Source: Providencia alcalifaciens DSM 30120
GTDB lineage: Bacteria; Pseudomonadota; Gammaproteobacteria; Enterobacterales; Enterobacteriaceae
NCBI RefSeq assembly: GCF_000173415.1
Contig: NZ_ABXW01000018.1
Location: 1-64,000, forward strand
Direction of reading: 5' to 3'
Length of the DNA stretch: 64,000 bases
Shown in pieces: positions 18,662 through 26,084 of the stretch. Under the pieces are notes generated by a model that saw only the letters and a list, made by a program, of their open reading frames with translations, was not told where the DNA came from and made no database searches. The translations under genes were made by a program, and so were the position numbers. Position 1 is the stretch's first letter, and each line of letters begins with the position of its first letter.

Positions 18662-18797
18662 TTCTCCTTGACCTCTCTTTTATTAAGAGGCACACTCCCG
18701 ATTGTCTGGTTGGGAGTGCAGCCTCGTTGGTGAATATCACTAACGGGGCTTTTTCTTTCCCAGACCAAAAATAAATGCTTGAACTGAGCAAGATCAA
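18585..18797 (-). CDS. Mok-like overlapping frame of the hok module
   Basis: A 70-codon frame starting at a TTG and ending inside the toxin gene in another frame. In plasmid R1, mok overlaps hok, and its translation is needed for hok translation; Sok blocks mok. The position and overlap here are as expected for that role. The start codon is uncertain because TTG has only a weak ribosome-binding site (GGGTG). The peptide itself probably has no function. Confidence 0.45.
   Translation of the reverse strand: MILLSSSIYFWSGKEKAPLVIFTNEAALPTRQSGVCLLIKERSRRNDKVRNDSCSFYLRNNIGLLIFNKG
18702..18757 (+). ncRNA. sok: Sok-like antisense RNA
   Basis: On the plus strand, opposite the hok leader, AGCCTCGTTGGTG pairs with CACTAACGGGGCT and is followed by TTTTTCTTTCC. 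This CCTCGT...ACGGGGCT terminator hairpin closely resembles that of R1 Sok. A possible promoter is TTGACC (18668) and CACACT (18691) with a 17-bp spacer, although that -10 is weak, so the 5' end is approximate. Confidence 0.65.
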
Positions 18798-19075
18798 GCA
18801 CCCAGCAAAAGAGTAGCAAAGTTACAATAGCGAAAATATACCTGTTTGCACTTATCTTAATGAAATATTTTAATAATATTCAAATCTGTAATTAAATATC
18901 AATTTTCGTTTTGGATTATTATTTATCATAAAAATAATTAATTTCTAATTTATTAATTACTTTAGGATAAAAATTAATTTTACTTTTTTCCTCTTTTCTC
19001 TCTTGCAAAAGAAAAAAGTTCCCGTTAATATCCGCCGCGTTTTCATTCAATCAATTCACTGCAAGGAGGTTCATC

Positions 19076-19120
19076 ATGACAACAATTAATCAAACTCTTT
19101 GCAGGCAGACCCAGAAATAG
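19076..19120 (+). CDS. Leader peptide upstream of rtcB2-prfH
   Basis: MTTINQTLCRQTQK, 14 codons, begins 7 bases after a strong AAGGAGG, the best ribosome-binding site in this region, and ends in TAG. The same frame then reads TAG-TCT-TAA-ACG-TAA-AAA-TAA-TCT-TAA, five stops at alternate codons. GCAGGCA (19101-19107) in the ORF can pair with TGCCTGC (19173-19179), enclosing the stop cluster, and TCTTAAACGT occurs twice (19121 and 19139). rtcB2 starts 100 bp later in a different frame. A regulatory role by translation of the leader is an inference. Confidence 0.5.
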   Translation: MTTINQTLCRQTQK

Positions 19121-19220
19121 TCTTAAACGTAAAAATAATCTTAAACGTTAGTCCAGCTATCTTCTCAAAACTTGCCTGCTAATTACCTTATTTTTCACTT
19201 TAGAAATGAGTCAATAGCTT

Positions 19221-20357
19221 ATGGGCAATACCCTTCATTCTGTGAGCGAACATGTTAATTACATCGCTACAGAATCTACATGGATTGAAAGTAAAGCAAT
19301 CCAACAATTACAAACAACAGCAAATTTACCCAACATGCTTGCCGTCGTTGGTATGCCAGATTTACATCCTGGTCGAGGTTATCCAATTGGTGCCGCATTT
19401 TTCTCAGAAAAACGCTTTTACCCTGCACTGGTAGGCAATGATATTGGCTGTGGAATGAGCCTATTCCAAACAGATATTAAGCGAGCAAAAGTTAACTTAG
19501 ATAAGCTAGAAAAGCAGCTTTCTGATATGACTGACCACGCTTCCCAAGAATGGCTAGATGAGCATGTGCCTGACAAAATGAAATCCCACCGTTTTATGAC
19601 GTCACTTAGCTCGATTGGTGGTGGTAATCATTTCGCAGAATTTCAAGCCGTTGATAAGATTTTGAACACTGAGCTGTTCGAGCAAAGCGGTCTTGATAAA
19701 CAAAAATTACTCTTGTTAGTACACAGTGGCTCGCGTGGTTTAGGGCAGTCTATTCTGCGCCAACATGTCGAACAACATAGTCACAACGGGCTCGATGAAC
19801 ATTCCGATGAGGCCGCAACTTACCTAAATGCTCATCAAGATGCATTGGATTTTTCGCAGCTCAATCGCCAGTTAATCGGGCTACGCATGATGCAACAAGT
19901 GAAAACGTCAGGCGAACAATATTTGGACTTGAATCATAATCTTGTAGAACCTTGTCGTATTGATGAGACAGATGGCTGGTTACACCGCAAAGGCGCAACC
20001 CCCGCTGATCGTGGTATGGTGATTATTCCCGGTTCTCGAGGTGATTACAGCTATTTGGTCGCACCAGTGGCTAATGAAATTAGCTTGAATTCCCTCGCGC
20101 ATGGTGCTGGTCGAAAATGGATGAGAACTGAGTGTAAAGGGCGATTATCTCACCGCTACACGCCACTCCAATTGTCTCGAACATCCTTAGGTAGCCGAGT
20201 CATTTGTGCCAATAAGCAATTGATTTATGAAGAAGCTCCACAATCCTATAAATCAATTGATACCGTGATAGACAGTATGGTTGATGTGGGGATTATTCAA
20301 GTCATCGCACGTTTAATCCCCGTAATCACCTATAAAACCAGCGGAGACTGCGAATGA
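19221..20357 (+). CDS. rtcB2: RNA ligase RtcB2 (PrfH-associated)
   Basis: An RtcB-family 3'-phosphate/5'-OH RNA ligase of the shorter type paired with PrfH. Published work on E. coli RtcB2-PrfH describes rescue of ribosomes cleaved in the decoding centre, followed by resealing of 16S rRNA. Signature motifs: GNDIGCGMSLF (metal Cys), SIGGGNHFAEFQ, VHSGSRGLGQ, the GSRGDYSYLV loop, and HGAGRKW carrying the guanylylated His. It has 378 residues. Its TGA overlaps the prfH ATG (ATGA), so the two are translationally coupled. Its own ribosome-binding site is weak. Confidence 0.92.
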   Translation: MGNTLHSVSEHVNYIATESTWIESKAIQQLQTTANLPNMLAVVGMPDLHPGRGYPIGAAFFSEKRFYPALVGNDIGCGMSLFQTDIKRAKVNLDKLEKQLSDMTDHASQEWLDEHVPDKMKSHRFMTSLSSIGGGNHFAEFQAVDKILNTELFEQSGLDKQKLLLLVHSGSRGLGQSILRQHVEQHSHNGLDEHSDEAATYLNAHQDALDFSQLNRQLIGLRMMQQVKTSGEQYLDLNHNLVEPCRIDETDGWLHRKGATPADRGMVIIPGSRGDYSYLVAPVANEISLNSLAHGAGRKWMRTECKGRLSHRYTPLQLSRTSLGSRVICANKQLIYEEAPQSYKSIDTVIDSMVDVGIIQVIARLIPVITYKTSGDCE

Positions 20358-20965
20358 TCTTATTACAGTTTTCTTCTGCTCAAGGTCCTGAAGAATGTTG
20401 CATTGCAGTAGAAAATGCATTTGCATGTTTTGTAAAAGAGGCTGCTTTACTCAAGGTGAATACCGAATTACTAGAGTCATGCCCATCTAAGCAAGGGCTA
20501 AAATCAGTGCTGATTGCTTTAGACGGTATACATGCCGAAAAAATGGCAGAACGTTGGAGTGGGACGATTCAATGGCAATGTCAAAGCCCGCTGAGACCAC
20601 GCCATAAGCGCAAGAACTGGTTCATCAGTGTGATGATGTTTACACCAATACAACCTTTAGAAAACAGTGAAATCGAATATGAATTTACTCAATCTCAAGG
20701 TGCAGGGGGACAGCATGTGAATAAAACATGTTCCGCCGTTCGTGCCAAACACGTAGCAACCGGAATTAGTGTCAAAGTACAATCGGAGCGTAGTCAACAT
20801 GCTAATAAAAAATTAGCCAAGGAACTCATCCATTGGAAGCTTTGCGAATATCAATCTCAACAGCTAAACACGTTAGATAAACAACGCCACCTTTCTCACT
20901 ACCAGATTGAACGAGGAAATGCGGCATTAATTTTCACCGGCAAAGAATTTAAGCAAATGAACTAA
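20354..20965 (+). CDS. prfH: Peptide chain release factor homolog PrfH
   Basis: A 203-residue release-factor-like protein. It keeps the peptidyl-tRNA hydrolysis motif GGQ in SQGAGGQHVNKTCSAVR and the following helix but lacks the full codon-recognition domain of RF1 and RF2. In the described system PrfH recognises ribosomes with cleaved 16S rRNA and releases the nascent chain so that RtcB2 can reseal the RNA. It overlaps rtcB2 by four bases. A strong hairpin follows it. Confidence 0.92.
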   Translation: MILLQFSSAQGPEECCIAVENAFACFVKEAALLKVNTELLESCPSKQGLKSVLIALDGIHAEKMAERWSGTIQWQCQSPLRPRHKRKNWFISVMMFTPIQPLENSEIEYEFTQSQGAGGQHVNKTCSAVRAKHVATGISVKVQSERSQHANKKLAKELIHWKLCEYQSQQLNTLDKQRHLSHYQIERGNAALIFTGKEFKQMN

Positions 20966-20998
20966 AAACAGGGGCGCCACACTATTGCGTGGCACCCC
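20966..20998. terminator. Bidirectional hairpin between prfH and the coiled-coil gene
   Basis: GGGGCGCCAC (20971-20980) pairs with GTGGCACCCC (20989-20998), with one mismatch. In the minus direction it is followed by TGTTTTTAG, so it can end the coiled-coil gene transcript; for prfH it has no T tract. Confidence 0.7.
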
Positions 20999-21009
20999 AT
21001 GATTACGCA

Positions 21010-21708
21010 TTAAGCACAAACAGGATAACCAAGATAAATATCACAAGTAGGATACGTCGAGGCAAATGAGCTGATGGTATTATTACCCATAAAGCTGCTA
21101 TCAGCAGAATCCATCGCGGTGATCTGCTCAGCTAATCGTGTTGCACGTGAAGAACCAAAGCAATCAGGTAATTGAGGTTCATTCAACGTATCGAGCTCTG
21201 CACTCACCATCTCAGACAAACGAATACGCTGCGCATCTAACGTTGCGAATTCTCCATTGATCCATTGGTTTTGGATAAATAGCGATATTACCGCATGGCG
21301 CACAAAGGGTGAATCTGAAGGGATTACTGAAGGGAATGGGGATTCCGTATTCGAAAATGACGCCAAACTCAGCTCTAGCGCATTAATACTGTCCATAACT
21401 TTATCAAAGTTATCTGCATCACCAATAGTATTAATATATTTTTCTATTTCCACGATGTTATTTTTAATAATTGAAAATTTTTCTTTATTATTATTTAAAT
21501 TCATCTCTTCCTGATATATGAACTTATCAGTGGGTTTAATCTCCCGGGTTGTTAACGTATCTAAACTTCTACCTGTATGTTCTCTTAAAATATTAATATT
21601 TCTTTGCTGCTCTTTTTCATAAACTGCAAACTTTGCACTATAATCTTCAAATTTCAACTTAAACGAATTAAACTCGATTTGTGACTTAAATTTATTATTT
21701 AAACTCAT
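21010..21708 (-). CDS. Coiled-coil protein with C-terminal Cys-Ala, unknown function
   Basis: I do not recognise this protein (232 residues from the ATG at 21708; an ATG 12 bp upstream abuts AAAGG and is less likely). The first 110 residues are polar and heptad-like, predicting helical coiled coil; the rest is more mixed. There is no signal peptide or membrane span. The end reads P-T-C-D-x7-C-A. A second coiled-coil gene at 22745-23515 ends P-F-C-D-x9-C-A; both have Cys at -2 and -11, and a 2OG-Fe(II) oxygenase lies between them. Codons are AT-rich compared with uvrD nearby, suggesting transfer. It has its own terminator. Confidence 0.7.
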   Translation of the reverse strand: MSLNNKFKSQIEFNSFKLKFEDYSAKFAVYEKEQQRNINILREHTGRSLDTLTTREIKPTDKFIYQEEMNLNNNKEKFSIIKNNIVEIEKYINTIGDADNFDKVMDSINALELSLASFSNTESPFPSVIPSDSPFVRHAVISLFIQNQWINGEFATLDAQRIRLSEMVSAELDTLNEPQLPDCFGSSRATRLAEQITAMDSADSSFMGNNTISSFASTYPTCDIYLGYPVCA

Positions 21709-21861
21709 TATATAATTCATCCTTTATTTATATTTTGAAATAGAAAATAAACTCATCTGATTTTCATTAAAAATCAAAATTAAAATAATCTAAAATATGA
21801 AAAATGACAAAATCATAGTTTATATACTACGTTTAGTTTTATTATTATGATGATTATATAA

Positions 21862-21886
21862 CAACCAGCCCCCTAACGGGGGCGGC
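21862..21886 (-). terminator. Hairpin after the 2OG-Fe(II) oxygenase
   Basis: On the minus strand GCCCCC-GTTA-GGGGGC, followed by TGGTTGTT. It separates the oxygenase from the downstream coiled-coil gene, so the two are probably not a simple operon. Confidence 0.5.
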
Positions 21887-21900
21887 ATACAAGGGGAACG

Positions 21901-22485
21901 TTAAAGTATTTTTTCAGTTAAAAACCAACCCGCTATACTTTCACGCTTATTTTCTGTGGGTAAAACTTCATGAGGAAAATTTTCTGACATAAAAAAGATC
22001 ATTCGCCCTGCAACGGGTTCTAACTTAAACAAATGATTATCTTCATGGTCATAAACAACCAATTCTCCACCATCTTGAGGCGGCCATCGCTCATTCATAT
22101 ATAAAACCGTTGTGATTTTACGACGTCCAACTCCTCGCGGGTTATCAACATGTTTTTTATAGAATCCACCATTGGGATAGCGGCAAAAATGGGTTTCAAA
22201 ATCACGTAAACCAAGATAAAGCTGACGATTTAATGCTTGCCTGATGTGCTCCATCTTATCCATATAACGCGCAACAGCATCTCCCATCTCGGGTTCTAAC
22301 CAAATTGTTTGGTCGCCACGAATACTTTTATTACCCTGCAATGAATCACGATGCCCAATGCGAGCGTCTTGTAATTTATCGGGGATACAATCTTTAATGG
22401 TATGAATCTCTGACAGATTCAGAAAATCGTCCCACACATACCAACCTTGTGAAGCAAGTGAATCAATAAGTTGATCAATTGACAT
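21901..22485 (-). CDS. 2-oxoglutarate/Fe(II)-dependent dioxygenase, prolyl 4-hydroxylase type
   Basis: A 194-residue SM-20/EGLN-like oxygenase. The iron triad is visible: H112-x-D114 in KKHVDNP and H172 in ENFPHEVLPT, with R181 (NKRESIAGW) to bind 2-oxoglutarate. Such enzymes hydroxylate proline or other residues in proteins; Pseudomonas P4H acts on EF-Tu. The substrate here is unknown. Its neighbours on both sides are coiled-coil proteins sharing a P-x-C-D motif near the C-terminus, which makes them candidate substrates. No membrane span or signal peptide is seen. Confidence 0.88.
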   Translation of the reverse strand: MSIDQLIDSLASQGWYVWDDFLNLSEIHTIKDCIPDKLQDARIGHRDSLQGNKSIRGDQTIWLEPEMGDAVARYMDKMEHIRQALNRQLYLGLRDFETHFCRYPNGGFYKKHVDNPRGVGRRKITTVLYMNERWPPQDGGELVVYDHEDNHLFKLEPVAGRMIFFMSENFPHEVLPTENKRESIAGWFLTEKIL

Positions 22486-22665
22486 GATGAATTTAAGAGT
22501 GGTTACTAGGTAAGATTTTATACTTTATTAGTGGAAAAATTTAAAATTAAAAACTCAAATCCTAATGATTCAATAACCCTATCAATGCGAATCACTAAAA
22601 CATTATGATTGCGAGAGTAAAACAAACAACTCCTTTTATATCATTAGCATAGAAAAATTGGAGAC

Positions 22666-22694
22666 AAAAAAAGGACTTAAACAAGATTAAGTCC
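22666..22694 (-). terminator. Intrinsic terminator of the upstream coiled-coil gene
   Basis: On the minus strand GGACTTAA pairs with TTAAGTCC around a 6-nt loop and is followed by seven T. This is a strong terminator placed 50 bp after the gene at 22745. Confidence 0.9.
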
Positions 22695-22744
22695 CTTATC
22701 TCATCAGCGAGAAATTAGTTCACTAATTGTAAAACTATTTAAAA

Positions 22745-23515
22745 TTAAGCGCACATTGCTGTTCGACCAACACCGCCACAGTCACAGAAAGGAATTGATG
22801 CTTTCATAGAATTTATAGGCATAGAATTGATTGGGTTCTCTGCTGAAAAATAGCCTTCATTCGTGGGTTCAAAGCCTGACTGCTGTTCGGAAAGCATATC
22901 CAATAATGCAGGTTGTACATCTAATTGTACGGGATCTTTCATTGCCTTAAGCGCATCTAACTCAATATTCAAACGTTCTTCATTTATCTTTTTAACTAAA
23001 ACGTCAATTTCATAGCGCACTTTGGCGAGTTCATCATTTTTTTTATTAAAATTAGCAATAGGCGTGAAAATCATCCCTCTCAATCCGCCATGATTAGTGA
23101 AGTCTATTTTTTCAAAGTTATTTTTTGGTTGATTCCAACTTTCATTATTCTTTAAATCTTGTTGAACTTGTTTAATATAAAAATAAATTTCATTTTGACT
23201 ATAAAATACATTATTTTCTTTCAAATCAGTAAGGATGGACTCTTGTTCCAACAGAGTATTATGGCTTAGGCTTACTTTATTCACTTGCTCACGCAAGCTA
23301 TTATTTATTTTATTCTTAACTGCATCCATGGTTTGTTGCATTTTATTAATACCATGCCTTCCAGATATTAATAATTTTTCACTCACAGAATTCATATTCT
23401 CTATGGCTGCATTGGCTCTATCATTTAATTCAGCCAATAACTCTTTACTTCTTTTTATTTTCACTCTAACTAAATCTAATTTTTCATCTAAATTAGCAAA
23501 TATTTCCATTTCCAT
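22745..23515 (-). CDS. Coiled-coil protein with Cys-rich C-terminus, unknown function
   Basis: A 256-residue protein that I do not recognise. The ATG at 23515 is chosen because GGAG lies nine bases upstream, inside an alternative 5-codon extension. Residues 1-110 and about 150-200 look like long amphipathic helices rich in Lys, Glu and Leu. There is no signal peptide or membrane segment. The C-terminus P-F-C-D-C-G-G-V-G-R-T-A-M-C-A parallels the gene at 21010: both carry P-x-C-D and end in Cys-Ala. Codon use is AT-rich. The oxygenase between the two is the obvious partner, but no function can be assigned. Confidence 0.7.
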   Translation of the reverse strand: MEMEIFANLDEKLDLVRVKIKRSKELLAELNDRANAAIENMNSVSEKLLISGRHGINKMQQTMDAVKNKINNSLREQVNKVSLSHNTLLEQESILTDLKENNVFYSQNEIYFYIKQVQQDLKNNESWNQPKNNFEKIDFTNHGGLRGMIFTPIANFNKKNDELAKVRYEIDVLVKKINEERLNIELDALKAMKDPVQLDVQPALLDMLSEQQSGFEPTNEGYFSAENPINSMPINSMKASIPFCDCGGVGRTAMCA

Positions 23516-23664
23516 ATGATAAATCTCCATTGATTATTTTAATTAATTAAAATTCAATCGGAGACTATAGTAATTTAACGTAGAAAACAAATATTTAAAT
23601 TATATGTTTTTAATATAAAAATAAAGAGAATTTATTATAATTTGGGGGGATTTATTTTTGAGTG

Positions 23665-23688
23665 AGCACCGCGATTCTTTGCGGTGCT
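23665..23688 (-). terminator. Hairpin after uvrD
   Basis: AGCACCGC pairs with GCGGTGCT 16 bp beyond the uvrD stop. The downstream T content is low (CACTCAAAAATAAATC on the minus strand), so termination may be weak. Confidence 0.5.
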
Positions 23689-23703
23689 ATATTTAATCTG
23701 GAT

Positions 23704-25866
23704 CTACAACATTTCTAATCGAGCATAAGACGCTACCAGCCATTTAATGCCTTGTCCCTGAAACGCAATTTGCAATCGGCAATGCTCACCACTTCCCTCA
23801 AGGTTAATGATGGTGCCTTCGCCAAATTTCGCATGTCTGACTCGCTGCCCTAATGCATAACCTGAATCATTCTGGCTGATTGGCGTACCAAGACGTTGAT
23901 GACTGACAGGACGAGAAACTGTCGCTCTTAAACGTACCTCTTCCACACATTCTGTTGGCAACTCACCAATGAAGCGAGAAGGACGATGATAAACTTCTTT
24001 ACCATATAAACGACGGCTTTCTGCATAGGTAATCGTCAGCTTTACCATCGCACGGGTAATCCCTACATAAGCCAGACGACGCTCTTCTTCAAGGCGGCCG
24101 CTTTCGTCCATAGACATTTGACTTGGGAACATACCTTCCTCCATTCCTACGATAAATACCACAGGAAATTCAAGCCCTTTAGCAGAGTGCAATGTCATCA
24201 ATTGAACGGCATCTTGGTTGACATCAGCCTGTCCTTCACCAGACTCTAATGCAGCGTGAGATAAAAATGCCTGTAATGGCATTAAATCTTGGTCTTCATC
24301 TTGATAGCTAAAGTCACGTGTCGCGTTGACTAACTCTTCCAAGTTTTCAATTCGAGCTTGGGCTTTCTCACCCTTTTCTTGCTCATACATTGCTCGTAAA
24401 CCGGAATCATTGATCACTCGGTCGGCTTGAACATGTAATGGCATCTCTTGGGTCTCTTTCGCTAATGCTTCGATTAACTCAAGAAAACGTTCAATTGAAC
24501 TCGCAGCCCTGCCGCCCAATACCTGTTCGCGAAGTAAGTACTCACAACTCTCCCATAAAGTCAGTTGCTGATCCCGAGCAGTTTGACGAACTGTATCCAA
24601 TGTTCTCTCACCAATGCCTCGCGTTGGTGTGTTCACCACACGCTCAAAAGAAGCGTCGTCATTACGGTTAGCAATCAATCTCAAGTATGAGAGCGCATCT
24701 TTAATTTCTTGGCGCTCAAAGAAGCGCTGGCCGCCGTAAATACGGTATGCCATCGCACCTTGAATTAACGCTTCTTCCATGACACGAGATTGGGCATTAC
24801 TTCGGTAGAGGATCGCGCAATCTTGTAAAGCACCACCGTTTTCATGCCATTGCTTGATGCGTCCAACCACATAGCGGGCTTCATCAAGCTCATTGAAGGC
24901 ACAATAAAGGGAAATAGGTTCGCCATCGCCGCCCTCTGTCCACAAATTTTTACCGAGTCGGTCACTATTATTGGCGATGAGCGTATTCGCTGATTTCAAA
25001 ATATTATTGGTTGAACGGTAATTTTGCTCAAGACGGATAGTTTCAGCGCCGGGAAAATCATTCAAGAAACGCTGAATATTCTCAACTTGTGCACCACGCC
25101 AACCATAAATTGATTGGTCATCGTCCCCCACGATCATCACTTTGCCCGTATCGCCAGCTAATACCCGAATCCAAGCATATTGAATGCTGTTGGTATCTTG
25201 GAATTCATCCACCAAGATATTAGTAAAACGCTCACGGTAATGCTGGAGAACATGAGGCTTGTTCAGCCATAACTCATGAGCACGCAACAGTAATTCAGCA
25301 AAATCCACCAGCCCAGCGCGATCACAGGCTTCTTGATAGGCTTGGTATACCTTCAACCACGTCGCCTCTACTGGATTACCATAACTTTCAATATGCTGAG
25401 GACGCAGCCCTTCATCTTTTTTACCGTTGATGTACCACATACCTTGGCGAGGTGGCCACTGTTTCTCATCGAGATTCATAGCTTTAAGTAGACGGCGGAT
25501 CAGACGATATTGGTCGTCACTGTCTAGAATTTGAAAATCTTGTGGCAAATTGGCATCTAAATAGTGCTGACGGAGTAAGCGGTGTGCTAAACCGTGGAAA
25601 GTACCAATCCACATTCCACCTTCGCTGGTTCCCACTAACTGATTAATACGATGACGCATTTCTGCGGCAGCTTTGTTGGTAAACGTCACAGCCATAATCG
25701 AAAACGGAGACGCATTTTCCACCGACATTAGCCAAGCAATGCGATGTACCAACACACGCGTTTTACCGCTCCCCGCCCCAGCGAGTACCAGTAAATTAGT
25801 TCGCGGGGCGGCAACCGCTTCGCGTTGTTTGTCATTAAGACCTTCGAGCAGATATGAGACGTCCAT
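23704..25866 (-). CDS. uvrD: DNA helicase II UvrD
   Basis: A superfamily 1A 3'-5' helicase acting in nucleotide excision repair and methyl-directed mismatch repair. Motif I is [12 protein letters not shown] near residue 30, motif II VDEFQDTNSIQY, motif [16 protein letters not shown], and motif VI VGITRA. Starting at the ATG at 25866 it has 720 residues, equal to E. coli; a TTG 12 bp upstream also opens the frame. A LexA box lies near 26061, about 195 bp from the start, and repeat copy B fills the space between them. yigB is immediately upstream. Confidence 0.96.
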   Translation of the reverse strand: MDVSYLLEGLNDKQREAVAAPRTNLLVLAGAGSGKTRVLVHRIAWLMSVENASPFSIMAVTFTNKAAAEMRHRINQLVGTSEGGMWIGTFHGLAHRLLRQHYLDANLPQDFQILDSDDQYRLIRRLLKAMNLDEKQWPPRQGMWYINGKKDEGLRPQHIESYGNPVEATWLKVYQAYQEACDRAGLVDFAELLLRAHELWLNKPHVLQHYRERFTNILVDEFQDTNSIQYAWIRVLAGDTGKVMIVGDDDQSIYGWRGAQVENIQRFLNDFPGAETIRLEQNYRSTNNILKSANTLIANNSDRLGKNLWTEGGDGEPISLYCAFNELDEARYVVGRIKQWHENGGALQDCAILYRSNAQSRVMEEALIQGAMAYRIYGGQRFFERQEIKDALSYLRLIANRNDDASFERVVNTPTRGIGERTLDTVRQTARDQQLTLWESCEYLLREQVLGGRAASSIERFLELIEALAKETQEMPLHVQADRVINDSGLRAMYEQEKGEKAQARIENLEELVNATRDFSYQDEDQDLMPLQAFLSHAALESGEGQADVNQDAVQLMTLHSAKGLEFPVVFIVGMEEGMFPSQMSMDESGRLEEERRLAYVGITRAMVKLTITYAESRRLYGKEVYHRPSRFIGELPTECVEEVRLRATVSRPVSHQRLGTPISQNDSGYALGQRVRHAKFGEGTIINLEGSGEHCRLQIAFQGQGIKWLVASYARLEML

Positions 25867-25883
25867 AGTTACCATCAAAGCAA

Positions 25884-26065
25884 AACAGTGACTTGCACCA
25901 CTGTGGGGTTACTGACAAAGAGGGAGTAAAATGTGGTTTTTCACTCTTTGTGTTATTAGGCGAAAATCAATAAATGATTTTCCTCGTTTATTTTCATAAA
26001 CCCAAGAAGCCATTTCAAAACCCGATGGATTTGGAAATAGTTTAACAGTGGCTTACACCACTGTG
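25884..26065 (+). repeat. Intergenic repeat element, copy B
   Basis: A core of about 138 bp (25906-26043) lies between two 22-bp direct duplications (25884-25905 and 26044-26065), each a hairpin with stem ACAGTG/CACTGT. The core aligns with copy A through TGACAAAG, CTTTGTGTTAT, CGAAAATCAAT, ATTTTCCT and TTTTCA, and the hairpin arms differ in ways that keep pairing. The right-hand duplication runs into the LexA box of uvrD. Confidence 0.7.
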
Positions 26066-26076
26066 TTTTTATACAG
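26061..26076. promoter_or_regulatory. LexA (SOS) box of uvrD
   Basis: CTG-N10-CAG: CTGTGTTTTTATACAG, read on the minus strand as CTGTATAAAAACACAG. The first half-site matches the consensus CTGTATAT well. E. coli uvrD is LexA-controlled, so this is expected upstream of uvrD. It overlaps the end of repeat copy B. Confidence 0.75.
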
Positions 26077-26084
26077 AGAGAGGA

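Larger units (their letters stand above)
18359..19220. other. Long intergenic region with toxin module and rtcB2 leader
   Basis: This stretch holds the amidohydrolase terminator, a hok/mok/sok-like module (about 18443-18800), some 220 bp of AT-rich sequence with nothing recognisable (18830-19050), and the rtcB2-prfH leader with a short ORF at 19076. The named items are annotated separately. Confidence 0.7.

Noticed and set aside
18830-19050. Gene or structured RNA between the hok module and the rtcB2 leader
   Set aside because: AT-rich with many stops in all frames and no stable hairpin that I could pair.
21010-23515. Coiled-coil pair as a two-component alpha-helical pore-forming toxin (YaxAB or Ahl type)
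   Set aside because: Helix content fits, but neither protein has the long hydrophobic hairpin such toxins need, and both are shorter.
21010-23515. Coiled-coil proteins as classic RiPP precursors
   Set aside because: They are far longer than known precursors, and no cyclase, radical SAM enzyme, protease or exporter is nearby; the shared terminus is recorded as a finding instead.
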